Positions 1-9,041 of a stretch of 64,000 nt of DNA are shown piece after piece. This DNA is from an uncultured Dyadobacter sp. (lineage in GTDB: Bacteria > Bacteroidota > Bacteroidia > Cytophagales > Spirosomataceae): contig NZ_CAMLSE010000034.1 in assembly GCF_946482605.1 (NCBI RefSeq), positions 18,448-82,447 of the forward strand, given 5' to 3'. How positions within the stretch are numbered: the stretch's first letter is position 1; each line of letters opens with the position of its first letter. Under the pieces are notes generated by a model, which did no database searches, had not been told where the DNA came from, and saw only the letters and a program-made list of their open reading frames with translations. A program made the position numbers and the translations under genes.

Positions 1-102
1 TTCAGGGTGACATTCCTTTAACCGCCCCCCGGCGTGATTTTTTCGTCTTCATTTGAACTAACCCTTCCCGTGAAGGCTTCTTATTCAGTAGCAACATCAA
101 TT

Positions 103-735
103 ATGGAAAATCCCGTATTAATTTTCGGTGCCGGCGATCTCGGAATGCAGGCACTCGATATATTCAGAAGAAACAATGTGCTCGTCTATGGATTGTTGGA
201 TGATCATCAGGAACTTCACGGCAAAGAGTTCGGCGAAGTGAGCGTACTTGGCAATACCGATGATACCAGCTTTCTGAATATTCTCGGCACAAAATGCGAG
301 GCATTCATTGCCATCGGCGAGCGTTCCGTGCGCGAGCGGTTGGTGGAAACATTGAATGAAGAATACAAAAATATGCCTGTCAATGCGATCCACGACAGTG
401 CGATCATCTCCGGAATCGCCGCAGTAGGTCATGGGAATCTGATCGGCGCCCGTGCTACGATCGGCGCGCAGTCGGTCATCGGCCATCACTGCCTCGTGCA
501 GACGGGCGCCATAGTGGACACTTCGGTGCACGTAGGTGATTTTGTTACCATTGGAGCCGGCGCCGTGATCAACGATCGTGTGAAGCTGGCCGACGGTGTC
601 TTTATCGGTTCAGGTGCAGTGATTGTAGCCGGTATTGAAGTAGGCAAGAACGCGCGGATCGGTGCGGGTTCGGTGGTAGTCGAGAATGTGCCTGCTGGCG
701 CGACCTATTTTGGCAATCCGGCACGAAAAATTTGA
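103..735 (+). CDS. NeuD/PglD-like sugar O-acyltransferase
   Basis: About 210 residues. The N-terminus (VLIFGAGDLGMQALDI) is the small Rossmann-like nucleotide-sugar-binding subdomain of the NeuD/PglD family. From about residue 95 there are imperfect hexapeptide repeats (IGARATIGAQSVIGHH, VGDFVTIGAGAVI, IGSGAVIVAGIEVG) that form a left-handed beta helix, ending in the usual GNPARKI. The family transfers acetyl groups from acetyl-CoA to sugar amino or hydroxyl groups in surface glycan synthesis; the substrate cannot be read here. An upstream start at 34 is possible, but ATG 103 begins directly at the conserved domain. No glycan genes adjoin it on the right, so a partner cluster, if any, lies to the left of the window. 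Confidence 0.8.
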   Translation: MENPVLIFGAGDLGMQALDIFRRNNVLVYGLLDDHQELHGKEFGEVSVLGNTDDTSFLNILGTKCEAFIAIGERSVRERLVETLNEEYKNMPVNAIHDSAIISGIAAVGHGNLIGARATIGAQSVIGHHCLVQTGAIVDTSVHVGDFVTIGAGAVINDRVKLADGVFIGSGAVIVAGIEVGKNARIGAGSVVVENVPAGATYFGNPARKI

Positions 736-806
736 AAGTGAAAGACATTAACGGCCGGAAGCCAACAATTTTCCGGCCCAATGTTTTTTATTAAACTGAA
801 ACACAT

Positions 807-814
807 TACCTTTG
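807..814 (+). promoter_or_regulatory. Bacteroidota -7 promoter element
   Basis: TACCTTTG fits the TAnnTTTG -7 consensus of the Bacteroidota primary sigma factor. It lies 20 bases before the GTG at 835 and inside the longer reading frame that opens with ATG 781, so transcription would begin downstream of that ATG. The -33 side is only a T-rich run near 783-788. This element decides the start chosen for the next gene. Confidence 0.6.
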
Positions 815-834
815 CACTCCTTTTGACAGAAAAA

Positions 835-1386
835 GTGAAAGAGCTAAGTAAATACAACATAGACATTTACGGTTTGGAAGACAAACAGTATGACTATGAT
901 ATGGAATCCGGCGACGCTTTTTTTGAGGAAATGGAGCAGGATCTGATCGAGCACGGTCACTTCAAAACACATGTTGTTTTGAACAAATCGGCTACCATGA
1001 TCCAGCTGCGTTTTCAGACGAAAGGAAGTGTAACGCTGACTTGTGACCGCAGCCTGGAAGAGTTCGAAGAACCAATCGATTCCGATGGGCGCATTATATT
1101 AAAGTTCGGCGATCACAATGAAGAACTGACGGAAGAGATTGAGATTATCGGCCGTAACACCAACAGAATCAACTTAGCGCGTTATATTTTCGACTTTATC
1201 GCGCTGTCGTTACCAGTCAAAAAGCTCCACCCGAGCCTGCGCACTGAAGAAGGCGATTTTGAAGAGGATGAGGAAGAAGGAACGCTGGTGTATACTTCCG
1301 GTGGAGAAACGGAGGAGGGGGATGAAAGGGAGGAAGATGAGAAGGTCGACCCGCGTTGGGAGGCGCTCAAAAAACTGAAAAAATAA
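835..1386 (+). CDS. YceD/DUF177 family protein
   Basis: About 183 residues, acidic, cytosolic and without signal sequence. It lies directly upstream of rpmF (59-base gap), the usual place of YceD/DUF177 proteins, whose bacterial members are linked to 23S rRNA accumulation (family knowledge). The chosen start is GTG 835 (VKELSKYNIDIYGL). The upstream ATG at 781 would add 18 residues that do not resemble the family, and a -7 promoter box at 807-814 lies between the two. The last 40 residues are a low-complexity Glu/Asp tail (EEDEEEG, EEGDEREEDEKVD) that is probably disordered. The family call rests on position and overall character rather than on a diagnostic motif. Confidence 0.7.
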   Translation: MKELSKYNIDIYGLEDKQYDYDMESGDAFFEEMEQDLIEHGHFKTHVVLNKSATMIQLRFQTKGSVTLTCDRSLEEFEEPIDSDGRIILKFGDHNEELTEEIEIIGRNTNRINLARYIFDFIALSLPVKKLHPSLRTEEGDFEEDEEEGTLVYTSGGETEEGDEREEDEKVDPRWEALKKLKK

Positions 1387-1445
1387 CAATCAACCATAGG
1401 CTTCAGCCTTTGGATATAAATCGTAAACAATAGACCAAAAATATC

Positions 1446-1640
1446 ATGGCACATCCTAAGCGGAGACATTCCAGCACCCGTCGCGATTCACGCAGAGCGC
1501 ACGACTTCCTTACCGGAAAGCAGTTGGGAACTGACGCTACAACCGGAGAGATCCACCAATTGCACCGTGCACACGTACACGAAGGCAATCTGGTTTACAG
1601 AGGAAAGGTAGTAGTTGAAAACTATACTAAAACGGTTTAG
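1446..1640 (+). CDS. rpmF: 50S ribosomal protein L32
   Basis: 64 residues. It begins MAHPKRRHSSTRRDSRRAH, the basic N-terminus of bacterial L32, and ends with the conserved LHRAHVHEG/LVYRGKVVVE block. L32 sits in the large ribosomal subunit near the peptidyl transferase region. This copy has no cysteine at all, so it is the zinc-free (C-minus) form. It is expected to be co-transcribed with the upstream DUF177 gene; a hairpin with a T-run follows at 1661-1704. Confidence 0.97.
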   Translation: MAHPKRRHSSTRRDSRRAHDFLTGKQLGTDATTGEIHQLHRAHVHEGNLVYRGKVVVENYTKTV

Positions 1641-1660
1641 TTTCAGTCGATGAGCAATTC

Positions 1661-1704
1661 AATTTCGCAGCAGCCCTATAAAAGTTGTTGCGAAATTCTT
1701 TTTT
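1661..1704 (+). terminator. Rho-independent terminator after rpmF
   Basis: AATTTCGCA (1661-1669) pairs with TGCGAAATT (1689-1697). The stem can extend inward with wobble pairs, and it is followed by CTTTTTT. It separates the DUF177-rpmF unit from plsX. Confidence 0.75.
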
Positions 1705-1771
1705 ACTGCGGCACATCTGCTAAATTTACACCTTCGGTTTCTAACTTATTTGTCAAAATAACAGCGTGTAA

Positions 1772-2710
1772 ATGAAAATTGCGGTAGATGCTATGGGGGG
1801 AGATTTAGCTCCGCAAGCAATTGTTGAAGGGGTGATCCAAGCCTCTTCTGAGCTACCATCCGAGGCGAGAATCGTTTTAATTGGTCGTGAAAATGTGATC
1901 TGGGACATCTTCAACCAGCATAATTTCAAGCCTACTAATATTGACGTCGTTCACGCAGAAGATGTAATCGAGATGGGTGAACATCCTACCAAAGCCCTGT
2001 CTCAAAAACCCAATTCCAGCATCGGAGTAGGTTTCAAACTTCTGAAAGAAAAAGAGGTAGATATATTCTGCAGTGCAGGAAACACGGGCGCAATGCACGT
2101 AGGCGCCCTTTTCAGCATTAAAGCAATAGAAGGTATCCTCAGGCCAGCCATTGCCGGATTCGTGCCGCAGGTTGGAGGGGGATATGCCATTATGCTGGAC
2201 ATCGGTGCCAATGCCGACTGCAAGCCGGAAGTGCTATCCCAGTTCGGCGAAATCGGTTCCCTTTTTGCCCAATACACATTTCAGATAGAAAAGCCGCGGG
2301 TTGCATTGATGAACATCGGTGAAGAAGAGCAAAAAGGCTCTCTTACTTCCCAGGCAACCTACCCCCTTCTGAAACAAAACAAACGCATTAACTTTATCGG
2401 AAATATAGAGGGGAAGGACCTCTTCACCAATAAGGCAGACGTCATCGTTACCGACGGCTTTACTGGTAATATACTGTTTAAACTGGGAGAGTCTTTGTAT
2501 GAGATTTCCAGGAAAAGAGGTTTCCAGGACGATTTTATCGACCAGACAAACTACGAATCCATCGGAGGCAGTCCCATTATCGGGGTGAATGGAAATGTGA
2601 TGATCGCACACGGCGTCTCAACGCCGCTGGCCATCAAAAATATGGTGGGCTGGGCGTATAAGCAGGTCAAATCCAAAGCTTATGTGCATATTGCCCAGGC
2701 ATTGAACTAA
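1772..2710 (+). CDS. plsX: phosphate acyltransferase PlsX
   Basis: 312 residues. It begins MKIAVDAMGGDLAPQAIVEG, the PlsX signature, and carries HPTKALSQKPNSSI, SAGNTGAMHVGAL, MLDIGANADCKPEVL and VTDGFTGNILFK, all in the expected order. PlsX converts acyl-ACP to acyl-phosphate, the donor for PlsY at the first acylation of glycerol-3-phosphate; it is a peripheral membrane enzyme. fabH follows 89 bases downstream, the common plsX-fabH pairing of lipid-synthesis genes. Length is normal for the family. Confidence 0.97.
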   Translation: MKIAVDAMGGDLAPQAIVEGVIQASSELPSEARIVLIGRENVIWDIFNQHNFKPTNIDVVHAEDVIEMGEHPTKALSQKPNSSIGVGFKLLKEKEVDIFCSAGNTGAMHVGALFSIKAIEGILRPAIAGFVPQVGGGYAIMLDIGANADCKPEVLSQFGEIGSLFAQYTFQIEKPRVALMNIGEEEQKGSLTSQATYPLLKQNKRINFIGNIEGKDLFTNKADVIVTDGFTGNILFKLGESLYEISRKRGFQDDFIDQTNYESIGGSPIIGVNGNVMIAHGVSTPLAIKNMVGWAYKQVKSKAYVHIAQALN

Positions 2711-2770
2711 TAACGAATGCTGACAACCACATGACTATGAAAAAACTGAAACTGTCCTTTTTTACCAAAT

Positions 2771-2789
2771 CTATTCGGATTTTGAATAG
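2771..2789. promoter_or_regulatory. Small inverted repeat upstream of fabH
   Basis: CTATTC and GAATAG with a 7-base spacer lie 10 bases before the fabH ATG at 2800. It could be an operator for a lipid-synthesis regulator, but arms of six bases can also arise by chance in AT-rich DNA. Confidence 0.25.
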
Positions 2790-2799
2790 TTAATTTATC

Positions 2800-3795
2800 A
2801 TGACCCATATAAAAGCCTCTATAACAGGGATACAAGGTTATGTGCCTGATTATGTTTTGACCAATGCTGAGTTGGAAACAATGGTTGCGACAAACGATGA
2901 ATGGATCGTAAGCCGCACAGGCATCAAAGAAAGGCGTATTCTGAAAGGCGAAGGTTTGGGAAGCTCACATATGGGTGCAGAAGCGGTAAAGGGATTGCTG
3001 GCCAAAACCAATACACGCCCCGAAGAAGTCGATCTGCTGATCTGTGCCACTACCACACCTGACTACGTTTTCCCTTGCACCGCTAACCTTATTTGCGATA
3101 TGGTCGGCATCCGGAATGTCGGCAGCTTCGACATCCAGGCCGCATGCTCGGGTTTTATCTATGCATTGACACTCGGTTCTCAATTTATCGAGACCGGAAA
3201 ATATAAAAAAGTGATCGTCGTCGGCTCGGACAAGATGTCCGCGATCGTCGATTATACCGATCGCAAAACCTGCATTCTTTTTGGCGACGGAGCCGGCGCA
3301 GTCATGCTGGAACCAGACGGTGAGGGCAACGGTATCCTGGATTCAATCATCAAATCGGACGGGGCAGGTTATCCCTACCTCAACCAAAAAGCAGGAGGAA
3401 GTCGCTACCCGCCCACTCACGAGACCATCGACAACAGACTACATTACGTGTATCAGGACGGTGCGCAGGTTTTCAAGTTTGCGGTAACCAATATGGCCGA
3501 CATTGCAGCCGACATCATGGAACGCAATGGGCTGAACAGTGAGAATGTAGCGTGGCTTGTACCGCACCAGGCCAACCGCCGGATCATCGAAGCGACCGCC
3601 AACCGGATGGGCGTAGGAATGGGCAAGGTGATGATGAACATACACAAATACGGAAATACCACAGCTGCGACAATCCCGCTTTGTCTGTGGGATTATGAAT
3701 CACAACTCAAAAAAGGCGATAATCTGATACTGGCCGCATTCGGCGGAGGCTTCACCTGGGGTGCAATGTACCTGAAATGGGGCTACGATGCGTAG
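2800..3795 (+). CDS. fabH: 3-oxoacyl-ACP synthase III (KAS III)
   Basis: 331 residues. The thiolase-fold catalytic triad is visible: Cys in IQAACSGF near residue 116, His in VPHQANRRI near 256, and Asn in [12 protein letters not shown] near 286. The N-terminal [16 protein letters not shown] and C-terminal [16 protein letters not shown] are classic FabH. It condenses an acyl-CoA starter with malonyl-ACP to begin fatty-acid synthesis; Bacteroidota FabH often takes branched starters, which cannot be judged here. It sits between plsX and efp-accB-accC, so malonyl-CoA supply and its first use are encoded together. Confidence 0.96.
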   Translation: MTHIKASITGIQGYVPDYVLTNAELETMVATNDEWIVSRTGIKERRILKGEGLGSSHMGAEAVKGLLAKTNTRPEEVDLLICATTTPDYVFPCTANLICDMVGIRNVGSFDIQAACSGFIYALTLGSQFIETGKYKKVIVVGSDKMSAIVDYTDRKTCILFGDGAGAVMLEPDGEGNGILDSIIKSDGAGYPYLNQKAGGSRYPPTHETIDNRLHYVYQDGAQVFKFAVTNMADIAADIMERNGLNSENVAWLVPHQANRRIIEATANRMGVGMGKVMMNIHKYGNTTAATIPLCLWDYESQLKKGDNLILAAFGGGFTWGAMYLKWGYDA

Positions 3796-3842
3796 CATGT
3801 GATTTTCATTAAAGCATTATCATACAATTCATTAGAATAAAA

Positions 3843-4409
3843 ATGGCAACTACTGCAGATTTGCGTAACGGACTGGTAATCAATTTCAACCACGATCTTT
3901 TTCAGGTGATTGAATTCCAACATGTTAAACCTGGCAAAGGAAACGCCTTCGTACGCACCAAACTGAAAAGCCTCACTTCCGGCAAAGTGCTGGACAATAC
4001 CTTTTCTTCCGGCGCGGGCATCACGCCGGTACGTGTTGAAAGACATAAATTTCAATTTCTATATAAAGACGAGGTTGGTTTCAACTTCATGAACTCCGAA
4101 ACGTTCGATCAGGTTTTGATCGATGCCAAACTGGTGACAAACGCCGACCTGATGAAGGAAGGCCAGGAAGTGGAGATCCTGATCAACACTGAAACGGACG
4201 CAGCATTGCTTTGCGAGTTGCCCCCATTTGTTGAACTGGTCGTTACCTATTCCGAGCCAGGCCTGAAAGGCGATACTGCGAACTCTCCCAAAAAAGCGAT
4301 CGAAGTAGAAACAGGTGCCAGGATCATGGTTCCCTTGTTTATCGAGGAAGGCCAGAAGATCAAAGTGGATACACGCACTTACGATTACGTAGAAAGAGTT
4401 AAATCATAA
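3843..4409 (+). CDS. efp: elongation factor P
   Basis: 188 residues in three beta-barrel domains: KOW-like N-terminal, OB, and C-terminal (RIMVPLFIEEGQKIKVDTRTYDY). EF-P binds between the P and E sites and relieves stalling at polyproline. The domain I loop HVKPGKGNAF carries Lys at about position 32, the residue that is beta-lysylated or otherwise modified in many bacteria; no modification enzyme gene is seen nearby. The efp-accB-accC order is common in Bacteroidota and other bacteria. Confidence 0.97.
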   Translation: MATTADLRNGLVINFNHDLFQVIEFQHVKPGKGNAFVRTKLKSLTSGKVLDNTFSSGAGITPVRVERHKFQFLYKDEVGFNFMNSETFDQVLIDAKLVTNADLMKEGQEVEILINTETDAALLCELPPFVELVVTYSEPGLKGDTANSPKKAIEVETGARIMVPLFIEEGQKIKVDTRTYDYVERVKS

Positions 4410-4501
4410 TTAATTGTTTTCTGTGGGCGGTAAATGGATCTACCCCGGCGCTTATTACTAAGCCTTCAATGATCCAGTCTCCACAGTTTAAATTTGACTA
4501 A

Positions 4502-4984
4502 ATGGAAACCAAAGAAATCCAAAAACTGATTGACTTCATTGCCCAGTCGGGACTTGATGAAGTGAATATTGAAACGGCAGATCTGAAAATCAAGGTGAAG
4601 CGCTACGGAACTGCACCGGTGGTGTCTTACACTTCCGCACCTGTGGCAGCGCCCGCACCCGCTTTATTCCCTGCGGCAGCGGCACCAGCTACTTCGGCAG
4701 CACCCGCTGAGCCCGCGGTTTCCAAAGAATCGGCTTCTTCGAACCTCATTACGATTAAGTCTCCGATGATCGGTACGTTCTACCGGGCGTCGAGTCCTGA
4801 GACTCCTGCTTTTGCCAACATCGGCGACGAAATCAAGCCCGGCAAAGTAGTTTGTGTCATCGAGGCGATGAAACTGTTCAACGAAATCGAATCGGAAGTG
4901 TCAGGTAAAATCGTGAAAATCCTGGTTGAAAACGCTACTCCGGTTGAATTTGACCAACCATTGTTCCTGGTTGAGCCTGCATAA
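4502..4984 (+). CDS. accB: biotin carboxyl carrier protein of acetyl-CoA carboxylase
   Basis: 160 residues. The N-terminal segment (METKEIQKLIDFIAQSGLDEVNIE) is followed by a flexible Ala/Pro linker at about residues 45-80 and then the biotinyl domain. The target lysine is in EAMKLFNE, near residue 124. It carries carboxybiotin from AccC to the carboxyltransferase in the first step of fatty-acid synthesis. accC follows after 35 bases, so the two are surely one transcript. Length and domain order are normal for BCCP. Confidence 0.97.
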   Translation: METKEIQKLIDFIAQSGLDEVNIETADLKIKVKRYGTAPVVSYTSAPVAAPAPALFPAAAAPATSAAPAEPAVSKESASSNLITIKSPMIGTFYRASSPETPAFANIGDEIKPGKVVCVIEAMKLFNEIESEVSGKIVKILVENATPVEFDQPLFLVEPA

Positions 4985-5019
4985 GGCGATGAAAGGTCTC
5001 TCAAACTCAATTGAATTTC

Positions 5020-6366
5020 ATGTTTAAAAAGATACTCATTGCCAATCGGGGTGAAATTGCCCTGCGCGTGATCAGGACCTGTCGTGAAATGGGCATTAAA
5101 ACTGTCGCAGTATACTCGACAGCCGACCGCGACAGTCTTCACGTACGGTTTGCGGACGAGGCCGTTTGTATCGGCCCTCCGCCCAGCAGACAATCCTATC
5201 TAAGCATTCAGAATATTATTTCAGCAGCGGAAGTAACCGGAGCGGACGCCATCCACCCTGGCTATGGATTCTTGTCTGAAAATGCGGAATTTTCGCAGAT
5301 ATGTGCCGACTACGGCATTAAATTCATCGGCGCCACAGCCGCTCAGATCAACGGCATGGGTGACAAAGCCACCGCCAAAGCGACGATGATCAAAGCAGGT
5401 GTGCCCGTCGTTCCGGGTTCTGAAGGTCTGCTCGAATCCGTCGAGCATGGAAAACAGCTCGCGGAAGGAATAGGTTACCCGGTGATCGTCAAGGCAACTG
5501 CCGGAGGTGGCGGCCGTGGTATGCGGATCATCAACAAGCCCGAAGATTTCGAAAAAGCCTGGACCGACGCCCGTACGGAATCGGCCGCTGCCTTTGGAAA
5601 TGACGGTTTGTATCTCGAAAAATTTGTAGAAGAACCCCGCCATATTGAAATCCAGATCATCGGTGATCAGTTTGGTAAGGTATGCCACCTTTCGGAGCGT
5701 GATTGCTCCATCCAGCGTCGTCATCAGAAACTGGTAGAAGAAACGCCATCCCCTATTATTACGCCGGAATTGCGTGAAAAAATGGGCGCCGCGGCGATCA
5801 AAGGTGCTCAGGCAATCGGATACGAGGGCGCTGGTACCATCGAGTTCCTGGTCGACAAGCACGGCGACTTCTATTTCATGGAGATGAACACCCGTATTCA
5901 GGTAGAACATCCCATCACCGAAGAAGTTACTGATTTTGACCTGATCAAGGAGCAGATCAAGGTAGCGGCAGGAGAGCCTATCTCGGGTGTGAACTACACA
6001 CCAAAGCTATACGCAATGGAATGCCGGATCAATGCTGAAGACCCCGCGAACGGATTCCGTCCTGCGCCGGGTAAGATCACCAACCTGCATTTCCCTGGCG
6101 GTCACGGTGTACGCATCGACAGCCACGTATACAGCGGCTATACGATCCCTCCCAACTACGACTCCATGATCGCGAAGCTGATCGTAAGCGGCCAGTCGCG
6201 CGAAGAGGTACTTACGCGCATGAAGCGCGCATTGCAGGAATTCGTGATCGAAGGTATCAAAACCACGATCCCGTTCCATATCAAGTTAATGGATGACCCT
6301 GGGTTTAAATCCGGGAATTTCACTACCAAGTATTTGGAATCGTTTGATTTCTCTGTTCTGAAATAA
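5020..6366 (+). CDS. accC: biotin carboxylase subunit of acetyl-CoA carboxylase
   Basis: About 448 residues, the usual AccC length. [20 protein letters not shown] opens the biotin-carboxylase N-domain. The ATP-grasp glycine loop is [11 protein letters not shown], and catalytic segments include [20 protein letters not shown] and [14 protein letters not shown]. It carboxylates biotin on AccB with ATP and bicarbonate. ATG 5020 is preferred over TTG 5011, because it begins the conserved sequence. A strong terminator follows at 6420-6452, closing the lipid-synthesis run. Confidence 0.97.
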   Translation: MFKKILIANRGEIALRVIRTCREMGIKTVAVYSTADRDSLHVRFADEAVCIGPPPSRQSYLSIQNIISAAEVTGADAIHPGYGFLSENAEFSQICADYGIKFIGATAAQINGMGDKATAKATMIKAGVPVVPGSEGLLESVEHGKQLAEGIGYPVIVKATAGGGGRGMRIINKPEDFEKAWTDARTESAAAFGNDGLYLEKFVEEPRHIEIQIIGDQFGKVCHLSERDCSIQRRHQKLVEETPSPIITPELREKMGAAAIKGAQAIGYEGAGTIEFLVDKHGDFYFMEMNTRIQVEHPITEEVTDFDLIKEQIKVAAGEPISGVNYTPKLYAMECRINAEDPANGFRPAPGKITNLHFPGGHGVRIDSHVYSGYTIPPNYDSMIAKLIVSGQSREEVLTRMKRALQEFVIEGIKTTIPFHIKLMDDPGFKSGNFTTKYLESFDFSVLK

Positions 6367-6419
6367 TTAATACATAAGATGATTTCTCTGTTTGCGAAAG
6401 TAAACGGGATAGAAATGAA

Positions 6420-6452
6420 AACGGTCGGCAGTGCACTCTGTCGGCCGTTTTT
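6420..6452 (+). terminator. Rho-independent terminator after accC
   Basis: AACGGTCGGCAG (6420-6431) pairs over 12 positions, two of them G-U, with CTGTCGGCCGTT (6438-6449), followed by a T-run. It stands between accC and the convergent minus-strand toxin-antitoxin unit. Confidence 0.85.
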
Positions 6453-6472
6453 CTGTTGGTTCCGGATTACAG

Positions 6473-6844
6473 TTAGGCAACTAATGCAAGCATTTTTTGC
6501 GTCGCATCGAGGCCAATTTTAATTGTTTTCACTGATGGCGTACCATGATAGTAGCCCGCCAAATGCAATGTATCGTATGCTTCATTCAGGTAAGAAAGCA
6601 ACGTCTTGTTGTATTTTCGAATGCGAATACGGTATTCGTCAATACTGTTGGGCTTCGTAAATTTCGCACCTTCTTTCTTCCTCAAATATTCGTCCGCAAT
6701 CATCAATGCAGCATTATAAGCCGTCCCCGAAGCCATTTGGACGTATTTAATGTCCTTGTACTCCTGTCCTTGTTTGTCGGCCTTGGTGCTCAGGATTTCC
6801 CTCGCATTGTCGAGATAGCGTGTGATCTCTTGAAATTGGTTCAT
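6473..6844 (-). CDS. small conserved protein downstream of higBA (perhaps DUF5618)
   Basis: 123 residues, predicted mostly alpha-helical, no signal or membrane segment. It begins MNQFQEITRYLDNAREILS and contains an Ala-rich helix (MASGTAYNAALMIADEYL) followed by basic helices; there are no catalytic motifs. The look resembles small four-helix proteins, and I associate it with DUF5618 from memory only. Its start lies 37 bases beyond the higA stop on the same strand, so it is probably the third gene of the higBA transcript. Its role is unknown; a chaperone-like or regulatory role in the module is a guess from position. Confidence 0.7.
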   Translation of the reverse strand: MNQFQEITRYLDNAREILSTKADKQGQEYKDIKYVQMASGTAYNAALMIADEYLRKKEGAKFTKPNSIDEYRIRIRKYNKTLLSYLNEAYDTLHLAGYYHGTPSVKTIKIGLDATQKMLALVA

Positions 6845-6881
6845 GATATAAGTGTGGTTTGAATATGATTACATTTTGACT

Positions 6882-7319
6882 TTACAGATCTACGGCTTCC
6901 TGCACTAACACATCCTCCTCTTCCACCATCATCCTTTCACCCTCCAATCTATAAGGACGATTGAATGCCTCCTGCCGCATTGCAAAACGGGCGGCAAGCT
7001 TACGAATGACTTCTTTGGACATTCCTTTTTTGTAGTTTAAAATCTCGGAGACGTATCCCTTGCTGACATTCAGCAGCTCGGCAATGTCCTTAGCCTTCAT
7101 CTTATGGTCCGCCATGATTATTTTCAGCAACTCCACAGGGTCGGCATCACCTTTTAACGTGCCATGTTCCGCATCGTAGTGTTCGATGAGGACTGTCAAT
7201 AGATCAATTTCTTCTTCATATTGATCAGGATTCTCTGACTCCAACATTTGTATGAGTTCGTTACAGTAATTGTTGTACTGCTCCAAATTCCTGATAACCT
7301 TGTATCTCAATGTTTCCAT
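6882..7319 (-). CDS. higA: HigA-type antitoxin with XRE helix-turn-helix
   Basis: About 145 residues. The C-terminal half carries an XRE helix-turn-helix (MKAKDIAELLNVSKGYVSEILNYKKG), and the N-terminal half (YNNYCNELIQMLESENPDQYEEEIDLLTVLIEHYD) is the acidic segment typical of HigA partners of RelE-like toxins. The chosen start (METLRYKV, ATG at 7319) is one base after the toxin stop, which implies translational coupling; the frame stays open further upstream but overlaps the toxin. HigA neutralises the toxin and represses its own promoter, and a perfect palindrome at 7674-7698 is the likely operator. Confidence 0.88.
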   Translation of the reverse strand: METLRYKVIRNLEQYNNYCNELIQMLESENPDQYEEEIDLLTVLIEHYDAEHGTLKGDADPVELLKIIMADHKMKAKDIAELLNVSKGYVSEILNYKKGMSKEVIRKLAARFAMRQEAFNRPYRLEGERMMVEEEDVLVQEAVDL

Positions 7320-7320
7320 G

Positions 7321-7653
7321 CTAGTATATGTAAATTGAATATTGCAGCCCCCGTTTGCATAAATGCGTGTATTCTGCGTGCGTTCCAATCCAGCATATCG
7401 ACAAATGCACGCGATTCGGACCGAAAAAATATTTACAAATCATGCGGTAATTGTTTCCGCCAATGTCAAAAACAATCCTTTCAGAACCGTTCCCGAGAAT
7501 GTCTGCCCCGGGATAGGTTTCCCGCATTCCCGCAGGAGATCGCCAGTTCGCCGTTTTTAAACTTGCAAGCCAATTATCAAACGAAGACTTGCTCCTTGCG
7601 TGATCACGGGTAAAGTCGTCAATGGTCTGTTCTTTAATGAGATGTATCTTCAT
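7321..7653 (-). CDS. higB: HigB-type mRNA interferase toxin
   Basis: About 110 residues, RelE/HigB fold. Diagnostic segments are RIVFDIGGNNYRMICKYFFG and CWIGTHAEY, the conserved core of HigB_toxin proteins that cleave mRNA on the ribosome. The start at MKIHLIKEQTIDDF (ATG 7653) fits the family; the longer frame to 7701 would run through the palindromic operator. The toxin gene comes first and the antitoxin second, the diagnostic order for higBA. The C-terminus (LCKRGLQYSIYIY) looks intact, so the toxin is probably functional. Confidence 0.87.
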   Translation of the reverse strand: MKIHLIKEQTIDDFTRDHARSKSSFDNWLASLKTANWRSPAGMRETYPGADILGNGSERIVFDIGGNNYRMICKYFFGPNRVHLSICWIGTHAEYTHLCKRGLQYSIYIY

Positions 7654-7673
7654 ATAAAGTGTGTGAATATAAG

Positions 7674-7698
7674 AAAAGTTCTCATAAAGAGAACTTTT
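7674..7698. promoter_or_regulatory. Palindromic operator of the higBA unit
   Basis: A perfect 10-base inverted repeat (AAAAGTTCTC / GAGAACTTTT) with a 5-base spacer, 20 bases upstream of the higB ATG. The position and symmetry are those expected for the autoregulatory site of a dimeric XRE antitoxin. It also separates this unit from the oxidoreductase gene, whose stop is at 7734 on the same strand, and could form a hairpin there, so a terminator role is the alternative. Confidence 0.65.
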
Positions 7699-7733
7699 CA
7701 ATTAGACATTAATTCCAAAACCTGAATGCTACG

Positions 7734-9041
7734 CTACACCACCTGCGGCAACGCGTAAGGCGAACGATATTTCCTTGTCAGCAACTTGTTGGCCTCATCG
7801 TCGCCCACAAATTTCTCCGTCTTGCTATCAAATGTCAATGCGCGCCCGGTGCGGTAGGCGATGTTGCCCAAATGCGCCAGCCCCGAAGACAAATGCGCCG
7901 TTTCGACAGGGCCGTTCAGCAGTTTCGGATCCTTAGCAATAACGGCGTCGATGAAATTTTTGTAATGATCGCCGCCCGCTTTCCGCGATGGGCCGGCTTT
8001 TTTGTCCTTACCCAGAAATGTTTCGTAGTAGTCGTAACCTTTCACTACCATATAACCTTCGGACCCATAGAAGATATTTCCGATCCCGACCCCGCCTTCC
8101 TCGTTCGTCATCCAGGGACGAACCTCGAATTCGATGATCTTCTTTTCTTTGGTATACACAAATGAAGAGCTCAACACTTCCGGCGTTTCCTTGGCGTCAT
8201 TCCAGAGAAATTTACCGCCCGACGACGTGATCTTGTCGGGGAAGCTTTCCACCCCCAATCCCCACATACACATGTCGGTTTCGTGGATACCTTGATTGCC
8301 GATATCGCCATTCCCGTAGTTCCAGTGCCAGTGCCAGTCGTAATGCACGTAATTACGGGAGAACGGCTTCATTTCGGCAGGGCCCGTCCACAGGTCGTAG
8401 TTCAGGCCGGCCGGTACGGGCTCGGTACCACGGTCGCCGATATCCGGGCGCCATTTGTAGACGAGGCCGCGAGCCATATACACGTTCCCGATCAGTCCGT
8501 CGCGGAGGTGTTTTACGGCTTCTTTCAATGCTTCCGAACTGCGGAGCTGCACGCCGTGCTGCACCACTCTTTTGTATTTATGAGCTGCCTCGACGAGCTT
8601 GCGGCCTTCGTGCAGGTTGTGCGAGCCAGGCTTTTCGACGTACACGTCCTTTCCGGCCTGACAAGCCCATATAGCCGCCAATGCATGCCAGTGGTTCGGC
8701 GTGGCGATGCTTACGGCGTCAATCGTCTTGTCGTCGAAAACTTTACGGAGGTCGTTTTCAGTTTTGACCTTCTTCCCTGTCTTTTGCTCAAATTCCTGCG
8801 CACGCTTTTGCAATATGTTATTGTCCGGATCGCAAAGCGTGGCCACTTCCACATTGCTCAACGCATTGAAGCCCGAAATATGGCTCTGCCCGCGGCCATT
8901 CACACCCAGCACCGCGACCCGCACACGGTCGTTCGCACCGAATGCGCTTGCCGGAATAATGGAAGGGATCGACAATATTACCGCAGCACCTGTTGTGTTC
9001 CTGATAAAATCTCTTCTCGATACTTCGTTTGGTTTGTCCAT
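7734..9041 (-). CDS. Tat-exported Gfo/Idh/MocA family oxidoreductase
   Basis: 435 residues. The N-terminus has a twin-arginine signal (SRRDFIRNTTGAAVILSIPSI, cleavage near ASAFG), so the protein is likely folded with its cofactor and exported to the periplasm. A Rossmann NAD(P) motif (VAVLGVNGRGQSHISG) follows, and the conserved EKPGSHN of the Gfo/Idh/MocA fold is at about residue 136. The family oxidises or rearranges sugars and inositols; Tat-exported members are abundant in Bacteroidota and the substrate cannot be told. It ends 80 bases before the higB ATG and is followed upstream by the Nramp-like gene (130-base gap, same strand). Confidence 0.9.
   Translation of the reverse strand: MDKPNEVSRRDFIRNTTGAAVILSIPSIIPASAFGANDRVRVAVLGVNGRGQSHISGFNALSNVEVATLCDPDNNILQKRAQEFEQKTGKKVKTENDLRKVFDDKTIDAVSIATPNHWHALAAIWACQAGKDVYVEKPGSHNLHEGRKLVEAAHKYKRVVQHGVQLRSSEALKEAVKHLRDGLIGNVYMARGLVYKWRPDIGDRGTEPVPAGLNYDLWTGPAEMKPFSRNYVHYDWHWHWNYGNGDIGNQGIHETDMCMWGLGVESFPDKITSSGGKFLWNDAKETPEVLSSSFVYTKEKKIIEFEVRPWMTNEEGGVGIGNIFYGSEGYMVVKGYDYYETFLGKDKKAGPSRKAGGDHYKNFIDAVIAKDPKLLNGPVETAHLSSGLAHLGNIAYRTGRALTFDSKTEKFVGDDEANKLLTRKYRSPYALPQVV

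Noticed and set aside
781..834. ATG 781 as the start of the YceD/DUF177 gene.
   Set aside because: A -7 promoter box lies at 807-814 inside the added segment, and the 18 extra residues do not fit the family.
7321..7400. Possible frameshift at the end of the HigB toxin, because another frame reads AEY-RIYANGG, like the RIDAN ending of some HigB proteins, and is open into higA.
   Set aside because: The annotated ending (LCKRGLQYSIYIY) resembles a known natural variant of HigB C-termini and gives a toxin of normal length, so no error needs to be invoked.
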